This document shows positions 31,493-40,240 of a DNA stretch of 64,000 bases, piece after piece (within the stretch, counting starts at the first letter, position 1; each line of letters opens with the position of its first letter). Source of the stretch: Streptomyces sp. cf386 (GTDB taxonomy: Bacteria; Actinomycetota; Actinomycetes; Streptomycetales; Streptomycetaceae). The translations under genes and the position numbers were made by a program. The notes below the pieces were generated by a model, which saw only the letters and a program-made list of their open reading frames with translations, searched no databases and was not told where the DNA came from. The stretch covers positions 1 through 64,000 of the forward strand of contig NZ_FNHV01000030.1 in the NCBI RefSeq assembly GCF_900103585.1. Direction: 5' to 3'.

Positions 31493-31505
31493 TAATCTTC
31501 CCGGC
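31493..31505 (+). promoter_or_regulatory. -10 element for a leaderless DUF3000 transcript
   Basis: TAATCT at 31493-31498 lies 7 nt before ATG 31506. There is no ribosome site in the preceding 20 bases, so the mRNA probably begins at or next to the start codon. Confidence 0.45.
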
Positions 31506-32183
31506 ATGGCTGCGGCTCAGGGAAGACTGTCGGACGGAACTGGCGGAATGGATGACGCGAAGGAGACCGGGGAGGCAGACCGGCATTCGCGCAATACGGC
31601 TCCACCGGCTTTCCGGGCCGCTGTCGAGGCACTGCGGAGCAGCCGCCTGCGGCCGCAGATCGAGGTCGAGCAGACCAAGGCACCCCAGCGGCTGGCCCCG
31701 TACGCGTACGCGCTGGAGGCCACCGTCGTCGACGGCGACCAGGACCTGGCCGACGGCCGTCTGGTGCTGCTGCACGACCCGGACGGCCACGACGCCTGGC
31801 GGGGTGCCTTCCGGCTGGTGACCCTGGTGCGGGCGGAGCTGGAGCCGGAGATGGCCGCCGATCCGCTGCTGCCCGAGGTGTGCTGGTCCTGGCTGACCGG
31901 TGCGCTCCAGGCACGCGGGCTGTCGTACGGCGAACCGAGCGGCACCGTCACGCGCGCCAGTTCGCACTACTTCGGCGGCCTGTCCGAGCGGCCGGCGGCC
32001 TCGCAGATCGAGATCCGCGCCTCCTGGACGCCCCGTGAAGGCCTGGGCGGCGTTCCGGACACGGCGGCCCACCTGGCGTCGTGGTGCGATCTGCTCGCGC
32101 AGGTCGCGGGGCTGCCGCCGGCGGGCCCGGGTGACGCCTCGGTGGTGACGTTGCCGCAGCGTCGTGATCCACAGTCCCGCTGA
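31506..32183 (+). CDS. DUF3000 family protein
   Basis: The 225-residue product matches the actinobacterial DUF3000 family as I remember it, typified by PPAFRAAVEALRSSRLRPQIEVEQTKAPQRLAPYAYAL near the N-terminus and TLVRAELEPEMAADPLLPEVCWSWL in the middle. Function is unknown. It lies between hemE (divergent) and an orphan response regulator, an arrangement also present in S. coelicolor. I use ATG 31506 because a -10 box ends 7 nt upstream; an internal ATG (MDDAKETGEAD) is possible. Confidence 0.82.
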   Translation: MAAAQGRLSDGTGGMDDAKETGEADRHSRNTAPPAFRAAVEALRSSRLRPQIEVEQTKAPQRLAPYAYALEATVVDGDQDLADGRLVLLHDPDGHDAWRGAFRLVTLVRAELEPEMAADPLLPEVCWSWLTGALQARGLSYGEPSGTVTRASSHYFGGLSERPAASQIEIRASWTPREGLGGVPDTAAHLASWCDLLAQVAGLPPAGPGDASVVTLPQRRDPQSR

Positions 32184-32394
32184 CCGCCACCCGCTTGACC
32201 GTCACTTTGTCGATACGGCCGCTTTCGGTCAGGAACAGTCTCGAATCGAGCCAATTCCTTCACCGAACGATCGACCACGTGTCTGAATTGCCCTGATTGT
32301 TACTCACTAAATCGTGATCTTTCTCTAAAGGGCCACAGGTTTGGTGCCGAAGACGACTGTGACCTTGAAGTCGTCCCCGCACCCAGGAGGCCTG

Positions 32395-33057
32395 GTGTCC
32401 GTTCTCCTCGAGCAGCCTGCAAGCCTGGTCGCCTACCGCCCGAACAAGCCGACCGCCATGGTGGTCGTGGCCGATCCCCGCGTCCGCTCCACCGTGACCC
32501 GCCATCTGTGGGCGCTCGGGGTGCGCGATGTCATCGAGGCCTCGTCCATCGCGGAGGCTCGTCCCCGCATCGGCAACCCCCGCGACATCTGTGTCGCCGA
32601 CGTCCACCTGCCCGACGGCTCCGGCCTCACCCTCCTGTCGGAGACCCGCGCCGCGGGCTGGCCCAACGGCCTGGCCCTGTCCGCGGCCGACGACATCGGC
32701 GCCGTACGCAACGCGCTCGCCGGAGGCGTGAAGGGCTACGTCGTCACCGGTACCCGCACCAACGTCGGGCTCCCCACCCGACCTGGTGCCGCTCCCATCG
32801 GCGCCGCCGCCGCCCGTATGCACCGTCGCCACCCGGGTGCCCCGAGCCACCCGGGCGGCTACCGCGAGCTCTCCGGCCGTGAGGTCGAGGTGCTGCGGCT
32901 GGTGGCGGAGGGCCAGTCGAACAAGGCGATCGGCGTCTCGATGGGCCTGTCCGCGCTGACCGTCAAGAGCCACCTCGCCCGCATCGCCCGCAAGCTCGGC
33001 ACCGGTGACCGCGCCGGCATGGTCGCCGTGGCCCTGCGGACCGGGATCATCCACTGA
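32395..33057 (+). CDS. Orphan NarL/LuxR-family response regulator
   Basis: The 220-residue product has a receiver domain (MVVVADPRVRSTVTRHLWALG..., putative phosphoacceptor Asp69 in VADVHLPDGSG) and a C-terminal LuxR helix-turn-helix (YRELSGREVEVLRLVAEGQSN to LTVKSHLARIARKLG). No kinase gene is adjacent. GTG 32395 (MSVLLEQPAS) is chosen because AGGAGG precedes it by 4 nt; a longer frame from 32341 runs through that site. A fairly AT-rich 210-bp region upstream should hold its promoter, and hairpins follow the stop. Its targets are not known to me. Confidence 0.9.
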   Translation: MSVLLEQPASLVAYRPNKPTAMVVVADPRVRSTVTRHLWALGVRDVIEASSIAEARPRIGNPRDICVADVHLPDGSGLTLLSETRAAGWPNGLALSAADDIGAVRNALAGGVKGYVVTGTRTNVGLPTRPGAAPIGAAAARMHRRHPGAPSHPGGYRELSGREVEVLRLVAEGQSNKAIGVSMGLSALTVKSHLARIARKLGTGDRAGMVAVALRTGIIH

Positions 33058-33123
33058 GAGTCCACCGACATCACACGAGCCGCAGCAGCATTCATTGAAC
33101 GCGTGATCATTCACTGACGTGAA

Positions 33124-33144
33124 GGGGATCGGCCGCTGATCCCC
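33124..33144 (+). terminator. Hairpin after the response regulator gene
   Basis: GGGGATC, loop of 7, GATCCCC. It is a short perfect stem 67 bp after the response regulator stop, without a T run, as is common in Streptomyces. Confidence 0.4.
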
Positions 33145-33207
33145 ACCCGCGTCCTCACCTGTCGTGAACCGGATCTTTCACTTACCTGACTGGTTTACGA
33201 CCCTCAG

Positions 33208-33241
33208 GCGCCCGCCGACGGAACGTTCCGTCGGCGGGCGC
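33208..33241. terminator. Perfect 34-bp palindrome between two genes
   Basis: GCGCCCGCCGACGGAAC followed directly by its reverse complement. It can fold into a long hairpin. It lies 150 bp after the response regulator stop and 14 bp before the -10 box of the RNase D-like gene, so it is probably a terminator, but it overlaps the -35 region of the next promoter. Confidence 0.6.
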
Positions 33242-33255
33242 TGTCCATACACAGA

Positions 33256-33267
33256 TACCCTTGACAT
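33256..33267 (+). promoter_or_regulatory. -10 element for a leaderless RNase D-like transcript
   Basis: TACCCT at 33256-33261 fits TAnnnT and ends 6 nt before GTG 33268. No ribosome site is seen. Confidence 0.45.
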
Positions 33268-34557
33268 GTGACCGACGCCCAAGAGACCGCAGCAGACAGT
33301 TCACTGCGAACCACCGGAGGCGCCCCTCCGGACGACGGCGGATCTTCTGTTACGGAGGCGCCGATCCCTTTGCTGGAGCCCCGCGAGGGCATTCCGCCCG
33401 TGATCGCCGACGAGGCCGCGCTCGCCGAGGTGATCGCCGCCTTCGCCGCGGGCTCGGGCCCGGTCGCCGTCGACGCCGAACGCGCGTCCGGCTATCGCTA
33501 CGGCCAGCGTGCCTATCTGGTGCAGCTGCGCCGCGTGGGCGCGGGGTCCGCGCTGATCGACCCCGTGGCCTGTCCCGATCTGTCGGGACTCGGCGAGGCG
33601 CTGTCCGGCGTGGAGTGGGTGCTGCACGCGGCCACCCAGGATCTGCCCTGTCTGCGCGAGATAGGCATGGTGCCGAGCCTGCTGTTCGACACCGAGCTGG
33701 CCGGAAGACTCGCCGGGTTCCCCAGGGTGGGCCTCGGCGCGATGGTCGAGAACGTCCTCGGGTTCGTCCTGGAGAAGGGCCACTCGGCCGTCGACTGGTC
33801 GACCCGGCCGCTGCCCGAGCCTTGGCTGCGGTACGCGACGCTGGACGTCGAGCTGCTCGTGGATCTGCGGGACGCGCTGGAGAAGGAGCTGGACCGGCAG
33901 GGCAAGCTGGAGTGGGCGCGGCAGGAGTTCGAGGCGATCGCGACCGCGCCGCCCGCCGAGCCGCGCAAGGACCCCTGGCGGCGCACGTCCGGGATGCACA
34001 AGGTGCGGCGGCGTCGACAGCTGGGGGTGGTGCGGGAGCTGTGGGAGACGCGGGATCGCATCGCTCAGAAGCGGGATGTCTCGCCGGGCAAGGTGCTCAG
34101 TGACGCGGCCATCGTGGAGGCCGCACTCTCTCTGCCGGGCAGTGTGCACGCCCTCTCCGCGCTGAACGGTTTCGGGCATCGGATGGGGCGGCGGCAGCTG
34201 GAGCAGTGGCAGGCCGCCGTGGATCGGGCGAAGGCCGTGACGGAGTCGCAGTTGCCGGCGCCCGGACAGCCTGTGACGGGCCCGCCGCCGCCGCGGGCGT
34301 GGGCCGACAAGGATCCGGTTGCCGCGGCTCGGCTGTCCGCGGCTCGGGCCGCCGTGTCGGCGCTCGCCGAGCAGCTCAACATGCCTCAGGAGAACTTGAT
34401 CACGCCGGACACCGTGCGGCGGGTCTGCTGGGAGCCGCCGAAGGTGGTCGACGCCGGGTCGGTCGGGGAGGCGTTGGCCGGTTACGGGGCACGGGCCTGG
34501 CAGGTGGAGCAGGTCACGCCGGTTCTGGTTGCCGCTCTGTCCGCCGAGGCGCCGTAG
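33268..34557 (+). CDS. RNase D-like 3'-5' exoribonuclease with HRDC domain
   Basis: The 429-residue product has a DEDD-type exonuclease domain: VAVDAERASGYRYGQRAYLVQL supplies the first Asp and Glu, HAATQDLPCLREIG the second Asp, and LRYATLDVELLVDL the last Asp region. An HRDC domain follows (WETRDRIAQKRDVSPGKVLSDAAIVEAALSLP), then a C-terminal extension. This fits RNase D, which trims the 3' ends of structured RNAs such as tRNA precursors. GTG 33268 is used. It converges with the sugar permease operon with only 10 bp between stops. Confidence 0.88.
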   Translation: MTDAQETAADSSLRTTGGAPPDDGGSSVTEAPIPLLEPREGIPPVIADEAALAEVIAAFAAGSGPVAVDAERASGYRYGQRAYLVQLRRVGAGSALIDPVACPDLSGLGEALSGVEWVLHAATQDLPCLREIGMVPSLLFDTELAGRLAGFPRVGLGAMVENVLGFVLEKGHSAVDWSTRPLPEPWLRYATLDVELLVDLRDALEKELDRQGKLEWARQEFEAIATAPPAEPRKDPWRRTSGMHKVRRRRQLGVVRELWETRDRIAQKRDVSPGKVLSDAAIVEAALSLPGSVHALSALNGFGHRMGRRQLEQWQAAVDRAKAVTESQLPAPGQPVTGPPPPRAWADKDPVAAARLSAARAAVSALAEQLNMPQENLITPDTVRRVCWEPPKVVDAGSVGEALAGYGARAWQVEQVTPVLVAALSAEAP

Positions 34558-34567
34558 GGCAAGCACC

Positions 34568-35398
34568 TCACCTCGTCGCACCTCGCATGAAGCCGTTGTA
34601 GATGAACCGCTGCAGCACCAGGAAGACGATCAGCGTCGGCAGGATCACCAGCACCGCTCCTGCCGAGATCGTTTCCCAGTGGGCGCCGAACGGGCCCTTG
34701 AAGCGGAACAGGGACGTCGAGATCACGCCAAGGTCTTCCGACGGCATGTAGAGGAACGGGATGTAGAAGTCGTTGTAGGTGGTGATGCCCTTGACGATCA
34801 CCACCGTGGCGATGGCCGGCTTCAGCAGCGGGAAGATGATCCTGCGGTAGATCGTGAAGGCGCCTGCGCCGTCCAGGCGGGCCGCCTCGTCCAGTGACGT
34901 CGGGATCGAGCGGACGAACTGCAGGAAGATGTAGATCGAGACGATGTCCGTGCCCATGTAGAGGACGACCGGCGCCCACAGGCTGTCGAACATGCCGAAG
35001 CTGTTGACGATCTGGAAGGTCGCCACCTGGGTCGTGACGCCGGGGACCAGGGCGGCGATCAGGAACAGGGCCACGACCAGCTTCCTGAAACGGAAGGTGA
35101 AGCGGTCGATGGCGTACGCCGTCATCGAGCCGATGAGGACCGTGCCGCCGATGGCGAAGAGCAGGATGACCGCCGTGTTGGCGAAGGCCGAGAGCATACG
35201 GCCGTCCTGGAACGCGGTCGCGTAGTTGTGGAGGTTCAGCAGGTCGTCGGGGAGGGCGAGGGCTCCGCTGCCGTTCGCCATCTCCTGCTCGGACTTGAGG
35301 GATGTCAGGAGTACGGCGGCCAGCGGGAGCAGGACCACGACCGTCGCGCCGACCAGGGACAGGTACATCAGGGTGCGGGCCACTGCGCTGCGCGTCAT
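34568..35398 (-). CDS. Sugar ABC transporter permease (MalG type)
   Basis: The 276-residue inner-membrane protein has about six membrane helices and the EAA loop EAARLDGAGAFTIYRRIIFPLLKP that contacts the ATPase. It is the last gene of a three-gene operon and overlaps the preceding permease by 4 nt (ATGA), indicating coupled translation. No ATPase is encoded nearby, so it presumably uses a shared ATPase such as MsiK. Substrate is inferred from context to be a mannose-containing oligosaccharide. Confidence 0.92.
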   Translation of the reverse strand: MTRSAVARTLMYLSLVGATVVVLLPLAAVLLTSLKSEQEMANGSGALALPDDLLNLHNYATAFQDGRMLSAFANTAVILLFAIGGTVLIGSMTAYAIDRFTFRFRKLVVALFLIAALVPGVTTQVATFQIVNSFGMFDSLWAPVVLYMGTDIVSIYIFLQFVRSIPTSLDEAARLDGAGAFTIYRRIIFPLLKPAIATVVIVKGITTYNDFYIPFLYMPSEDLGVISTSLFRFKGPFGAHWETISAGAVLVILPTLIVFLVLQRFIYNGFMRGATR

Positions 35399-36351
35399 GC
35401 GAGGTCCACCTTGTCGTCGGGGACGAGACGCCGCTGCACCCAGGTCACCGCCAGGACGATCAGCAGCAGCACGACCGCGGCGGCCGAGGCGAGCCCCGTC
35501 TTGTTGAACTGGAAGGCCAGCTTCACGGTCTGGATCACGAAGGTCTCGGTCCCGGTCGCCCCGCCGGTCATGATGTACGGGATCTCGAAGACCGAGAGCG
35601 AGCCGGAGATCGAGAGGATGACGGTCAGCGACAGGACCGGCTTGATGCCCGGCGCGATGATGTGGCGGAACTGGTGCCAGCGGTTCGCGCCGTCCAGTTC
35701 GGCCGCCTCGTACAGCTCCCCCGGGATGGACTGGATCGCGCCCAGGAAGAGGACGAAGTTCAGGCCCAGGTAGCGCCAGACGGAGACGGCGGCCAGCGAG
35801 GTGTTCGCCGACTCCGGGGTGCCGAGCCAGGCCCGGTCCGTCTCCACTCCGAACAGGCCGAGGACGGAGTCGAGGGTGCCGCCGTCCTGGAAGAAGTAGA
35901 GGAAGACGAAGCCGATCGCCACCCCGTTGATCAGGTACGGGAAGAACAGCACGCCCTTGAAGAAGTTCCGGAAGCGGACGTCGAAGCTCAGGATCGTGGC
36001 GAAGTAGAGCGCGGCGACTATCTGGAAGACCGAGGCTGCCAGGTAGTAGCCGCTCACCCAGAAGACCTCGAACAGGTCGGAGCGGGTGAAGAGTTCGGCG
36101 TAGTTCTCGGCGCCCGTGTAGTGCAGCTCGGGGCTCACTCCGTCCCAGTCGGTGAAGCTGTACGCGACCATGTTGGCGATCGGCGCGTAGGTGAAGACGA
36201 TCAGCAGGGCGAGCGGCGCGAACAGGAAGAGCCAGGGGGTGGCCCCGCGCCGCAGACGTGCCGTGCGCGGGGCGGGGGCCGGTTCGGGGGCGGCGTCCAC
36301 CGCCCCCGTGGGGGCCTTGGCGGGCGCCTGCCCGGTCGTCGTGTCCGTCAT
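35395..36351 (-). CDS. Sugar ABC transporter permease (MalF type)
   Basis: The 318-residue product has a Pro/Ala-rich cytoplasmic N-terminus (about 1-35), six membrane helices and the EAA loop EAAELDGANRWHQFRHIIAPGIKP. ATG 36351 shares one base with the TGA of the binding-protein gene (TGATG), and its own stop overlaps the next permease. A longer same-frame extension upstream runs out of frame through the binding-protein gene and is not real. It forms the membrane channel with the downstream permease. Confidence 0.92.
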   Translation of the reverse strand: MTDTTTGQAPAKAPTGAVDAAPEPAPAPRTARLRRGATPWLFLFAPLALLIVFTYAPIANMVAYSFTDWDGVSPELHYTGAENYAELFTRSDLFEVFWVSGYYLAASVFQIVAALYFATILSFDVRFRNFFKGVLFFPYLINGVAIGFVFLYFFQDGGTLDSVLGLFGVETDRAWLGTPESANTSLAAVSVWRYLGLNFVLFLGAIQSIPGELYEAAELDGANRWHQFRHIIAPGIKPVLSLTVILSISGSLSVFEIPYIMTGGATGTETFVIQTVKLAFQFNKTGLASAAAVVLLLIVLAVTWVQRRLVPDDKVDLA

Positions 36352-37667
36352 CAGGACCCCAGCGACTTCTGGGTCTCGGTCCACTTCTCGCCGAGGCCGT
36401 TCAGGAAGTCGTCCAGGTCGCCCTTGGTGGCGCCGCGGGCGAGGTCGACGAGGTCCTGGCGGTAGTCGGGCTTGTAGATGCCGATCTCGGACTGGTTGTC
36501 GATGGACTTCACCTCGGCGCCCTTGCTGTCGTCGAGGTCGAGGATCCTGACCCCGGCCTCCTCGTACGGCTTGAGGATCGCGGGCAGCGGGTCGGCCTTG
36601 AGCGGGGACAGCGCGAGGTTGTCCGCCGCGTAGCCGGACTTGTCGGTGAACCAGTCGATCCAGGCGCGGGCCGCCTCCTTGTGCTCGGAGTGGACGTTGA
36701 CGGCCTGGTTGTAGTCGGGCTGCGCCACCGCGCAGAACGTGCCGTTCTGCTGGGCCGGGAAGGGCATGAACCCGATGTCGTCCGGGTCGGCGCCGGCCTG
36801 CTTCGCCGCGCCCTGCATCTGGATGACCGCCCAGGAGCCGAGCCACATCGTGGCGATCTCGCCCTTCGCGATCCGGGGCTTGGACGCCTCCCAGTTGGTG
36901 GTCGTCGGGTCCTTCTCGACGAGCCCCTCGTGGACGATGTCGTAGAGCAGCGTGTCGGCGGTGCGCACATCGGCGCCCTCGGCCCACGGGTCGCCCTCGG
37001 CGAGCTCGGTGGTGGCCTGTTCGTCGCAGCTGACCGAGCCGTTGACCTGCGTCCACTGGGTGAGCGGCCACATGTCCTTGAAGTTGGTGTAGTACGGGAT
37101 CGCGTCGGTCTTGGACTTGATCGCCTTCAGGTCGTCGAGGAACGCGGCCGGTGTGGTGGGCCAGTCGGTGATCCCGGCCCGCTGCCAGACCTTCTTGTTG
37201 TAGATGAAGCCCGGCACCGCGCCGAGCGGGCTCTGGCCGTAGACCTTGCCGTCCACGGCGGTGTAGTCGGTGAAGCGGTACTTCTTGCTCCGCTCCGACC
37301 GACTGCCCAGCGAGGCGAAGAACCTGGGGTAGTCCTTCTTCTCGATCACGGCCGGGATCATGAGGACGTCGCCGTAGTTCTCCGTGTTCATACGGATCTT
37401 GACTTCGCCCTCGTAGTCGGTGATGGCGTCGAACTCGACCTTCACCTTGGGATACGTCTTGCTGAACTCGGCGGCGTACTTCTTCATCGTCCCGTCCTGC
37501 ACGAGGTCGGTCCGGTGGGTGAGAACCATGATGGTGCCGCTCACCTTTGACGGGTCGTCGGCCGCTCTGGCCTCCGCCCCCTTCGAACTTCCTCCGGTGC
37601 CGGTGCACGCCGAGAGCAGCAGGGCACCTGTGGTGACGGCGAGGACTGTACGGCGGTTCATGTGCAT
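36351..37667 (-). CDS. Sugar-binding lipoprotein of an ABC importer
   Basis: The 438-residue product has a lipoprotein signal (MHMNRRTVLAVTTGALLLSAC, lipobox Cys near 21), then a family 1 extracellular solute-binding fold with SGTIMVLTHRTDLVQDG... and DVLMIPAVIEKKDYPRFF. It is the first gene of the importer operon and is divergent from the beta-mannosidase gene across a 146-bp region with operator-like palindromes. It should capture an oligosaccharide outside the membrane. The ligand cannot be read from sequence; the neighbouring GH2 enzyme suggests mannosides. Confidence 0.92.
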   Translation of the reverse strand: MHMNRRTVLAVTTGALLLSACTGTGGSSKGAEARAADDPSKVSGTIMVLTHRTDLVQDGTMKKYAAEFSKTYPKVKVEFDAITDYEGEVKIRMNTENYGDVLMIPAVIEKKDYPRFFASLGSRSERSKKYRFTDYTAVDGKVYGQSPLGAVPGFIYNKKVWQRAGITDWPTTPAAFLDDLKAIKSKTDAIPYYTNFKDMWPLTQWTQVNGSVSCDEQATTELAEGDPWAEGADVRTADTLLYDIVHEGLVEKDPTTTNWEASKPRIAKGEIATMWLGSWAVIQMQGAAKQAGADPDDIGFMPFPAQQNGTFCAVAQPDYNQAVNVHSEHKEAARAWIDWFTDKSGYAADNLALSPLKADPLPAILKPYEEAGVRILDLDDSKGAEVKSIDNQSEIGIYKPDYRQDLVDLARGATKGDLDDFLNGLGEKWTETQKSLGS

Positions 37668-37720
37668 CAGCTCCGTTCTCGGGACGGACGAGCACGAGCG
37701 GGTTGGCTGGTTCCGAACTC

Positions 37721-37746
37721 TGACAACGTTTTCTTAACCGGTAAAG
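37721..37746. promoter_or_regulatory. LacI-type operator candidates between importer and beta-mannosidase
   Basis: TGACAACGTTTTC (37721-37733) is directly followed by the near-palindrome CTTAACCGGTAAAG (37733-37746). Both have the central CG typical of LacI-family operators. They lie between the divergent importer and GH2 genes, and a LacI gene is encoded just downstream of GH2. TGACAACGTT recurs before the GH92 gene at about 61354. Confidence 0.5.
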
Positions 37747-37813
37747 TCCGTATCTCGCCAACGATGCCGAACTGTTTCCCAGCCCTGGGCTATATCGGTT
37801 TAGGAGTGCGCGC

Positions 37814-40240
37814 ATGCTTCAGGCCACACCGCTCACCGACGGATGGATCCTGCGACACCCTGAGGGCGCGGCAGCGGTGCTTCCGGCCGCCGTACCCGGC
37901 TGTGTGCACACCGATCTGCTGGCGGCGGGGGTGATCCCGGACCCGTTCCTCGGGCGGGGCGAGACCGAGGTGGCCTGGGTGGGGCGACGGGACTGGACGT
38001 ACGAGACCGACCTGGACACAGCGTCCGCCCATGAGCAGACCGACCTGGTCTTCGACGGGCTCGACACCGTCGCCGAGATCTCGCTCGACGGCCAACTCCT
38101 CGGCCGGGTACGGAACATGCACCGCTCGTACCGCTTCGACGTGACCGGGCTGAGCGGGCGGCTCTCGGTGCGTTTCGTCTCCGCGTATGCCGAGGCCGAG
38201 GCCGTGCGCGGCAAGCTGGGCGAGCGGCCCGCCGCCTATGCCGAGCCCTACCAGTACCTCCGCAAGATGGCCTGCTCCTTCGGCTGGGACTGGGGGCCGA
38301 CGCTGGTGACGGCCGGGATCTGGCGGCCGGTGCGGATGGAGCAGTGGTCGACGGCACGGATCGCCCGGGTGCGGCCCCTGGTGTCCGTCGAACAGGGCAC
38401 GGGACACGTCGAGTTGGCGGTCGACGTCGAGCGGACCCGGGTCGAGGCGCCGCTCACCGTCGAGGCGACGGTCGGCGGGGTGCGGGCGCGGGCGGAGGTC
38501 GACGGGGCGAGTGGGGTCGTGCGGCTGGACGTGCCGGACGTACGGCTGTGGTGGCCGCGTGGATACGGCGAACAGCCGCTGTACGACGTCGAGTTGGTGC
38601 TCCTGCACGGCGAGGACACCTTGGACCTGTGGCGACGGCGGATCGGCTTCCGGACCGTCGAGCTGGATCGCCGGGCCGACGCCCACGGCACCGGGTTCAC
38701 CCTCGTCGTCAACGGCGAGCGGCTGTTCGCGCGGGGCGTCAACTGGATCCCGGACGACGTGTTCCCGTCCCGGGTGACCCGTGAGCGGTACCGGGAGCGG
38801 CTGCGGCAGGCGGCCGATGCGGGCGTCGATCTCGTACGGGTCTGGGGTGGCGGGATCTATGAGAGCGAGGACTTCTACGACGCCTGCGACGAGATGGGGC
38901 TGCTGGTGTGGCAGGACTTCCCGTTCGCGTGCGCGGCCTATCCGGAGGAGCAGCCGTTGCGCGGGGAGGTGGAGGCCGAGGCCCGCGAGAACGTCGTACG
39001 GCTGATGCCGCATCCCTCGCTGGTGCTGTGGAACGGCAACAACGAGAACCTGTGGGGGTTCCGGGACTGGGGCTGGGAGCCCCGGCTGGCCGGGGACTCC
39101 TGGGGCGAGGGGTACTACCTGGGCGTACTGCCGCGCGTGGTGGCCGAGTTGGATCCGACGCGGCCGTACACGGCGGGGAGTCCCTGGTCCGGTTCGTGGG
39201 AGCGGCATCCGAACGATCCGGCGCACGGCACGCATCACTCCTGGGAGGTCTGGAACCGGGAGGACTACGCCGAGTACCGCGCGAACGTGCCGCGATTCGT
39301 GGCCGAGTTCGGCTGGCAGGCGCCGCCCGCGTACGCCACGCTGCGGCGGGCGCTGCCCGGTGAGGAGCTCGCGGCGGACTCCCCCGGCATGCTGCACCAC
39401 CAGAAGGCCGAGGACGGGAACGGGAAGCTGAGGCGGGGCCTGGAGCGGCATTTCGCCTTTCCCCAGGGGAATTTCCAGGGGAATTTCGAGGGGGACCCCA
39501 AGAGCGACTTCGATCGCTGGCACTACCTCACGCAGGTCAATCAGGCGCGGGCCGTGGCGGCCGGGATCGAGCACTGGCGGTCGCACTGGCCGGTGTGCGC
39601 GGGCACGGTCGTCTGGCAGCTCAACGACTGCTGGCCGGTGACGTCCTGGGCGGCGATCGACGGGGACGGGCGGGAGAAGCCGCTCTACCACGAGCTGCGG
39701 CGGCTGTACGCCGACCGGTTGCTGACGCTTCAAGTGCGGGAGCGAGGGCTGATGTTGGCCGTCGTCAATCAGGCCGCCGGGGAGTGGGCGGGGGCGGTGC
39801 TGCTGCGGCGGATGTCGGTCGAGGGGGTGGTGGCCGGGGAGGCGAGTGTGGGGTTCGGTGCGGAGGGGCGGGCGGTGGCTCTGGTCGCCGTACCGAAGGA
39901 GCTGGAGCCTGTCGGGCCGAAGGAGTTCCTGGTGGCGGACGCGGACGGTCTGCGGGCCGTGCACTTCCCCGCGCCGGATCGGGAAGTGCCGTATCCCCGG
40001 CCGGAGTTCGAGGTGGCGATCGTGCCCGGTGGCATCAAGGTGACGGCCCGCACCCTCGTCCGGGATCTACTGCTCCAGGCCGACCGGCTGCATCCGGACG
40101 CGCGGGCGGACCGAGGGCTCGTCACGCTGCTGCCCGGCGAAGAGGTGACCATCGGTGTGCACGGCTGGGAGACTCCTGACGCCAACGCCAACGCCAACGC
40201 CGCCCGGTCCGCCCTGTACTGCATGGAGCCCGCCCGATGA
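37814..40240 (+). CDS. GH2 beta-mannosidase
   Basis: The 808-residue enzyme has a sugar-binding N-terminal domain, an immunoglobulin-like domain and a TIM barrel. The acid/base Glu is in LVLWNGNNENLWGF and the nucleophile Glu in FVAEFGWQAP; AYAEPYQYLRKMACSFGWDWGPTL is typical of beta-mannosidases rather than beta-galactosidases. It should release terminal beta-mannose from imported oligosaccharides. No signal peptide is seen, so it acts in the cytoplasm. Its TGA overlaps the ATG of the LacI gene by 4 nt. A low-complexity NANANANA stretch occurs near the C-terminus, and FQGNFQGNFEG near 557 looks like a small in-frame repeat. Confidence 0.92.
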   Translation: MLQATPLTDGWILRHPEGAAAVLPAAVPGCVHTDLLAAGVIPDPFLGRGETEVAWVGRRDWTYETDLDTASAHEQTDLVFDGLDTVAEISLDGQLLGRVRNMHRSYRFDVTGLSGRLSVRFVSAYAEAEAVRGKLGERPAAYAEPYQYLRKMACSFGWDWGPTLVTAGIWRPVRMEQWSTARIARVRPLVSVEQGTGHVELAVDVERTRVEAPLTVEATVGGVRARAEVDGASGVVRLDVPDVRLWWPRGYGEQPLYDVELVLLHGEDTLDLWRRRIGFRTVELDRRADAHGTGFTLVVNGERLFARGVNWIPDDVFPSRVTRERYRERLRQAADAGVDLVRVWGGGIYESEDFYDACDEMGLLVWQDFPFACAAYPEEQPLRGEVEAEARENVVRLMPHPSLVLWNGNNENLWGFRDWGWEPRLAGDSWGEGYYLGVLPRVVAELDPTRPYTAGSPWSGSWERHPNDPAHGTHHSWEVWNREDYAEYRANVPRFVAEFGWQAPPAYATLRRALPGEELAADSPGMLHHQKAEDGNGKLRRGLERHFAFPQGNFQGNFEGDPKSDFDRWHYLTQVNQARAVAAGIEHWRSHWPVCAGTVVWQLNDCWPVTSWAAIDGDGREKPLYHELRRLYADRLLTLQVRERGLMLAVVNQAAGEWAGAVLLRRMSVEGVVAGEASVGFGAEGRAVALVAVPKELEPVGPKEFLVADADGLRAVHFPAPDREVPYPRPEFEVAIVPGGIKVTARTLVRDLLLQADRLHPDARADRGLVTLLPGEEVTIGVHGWETPDANANANAARSALYCMEPAR

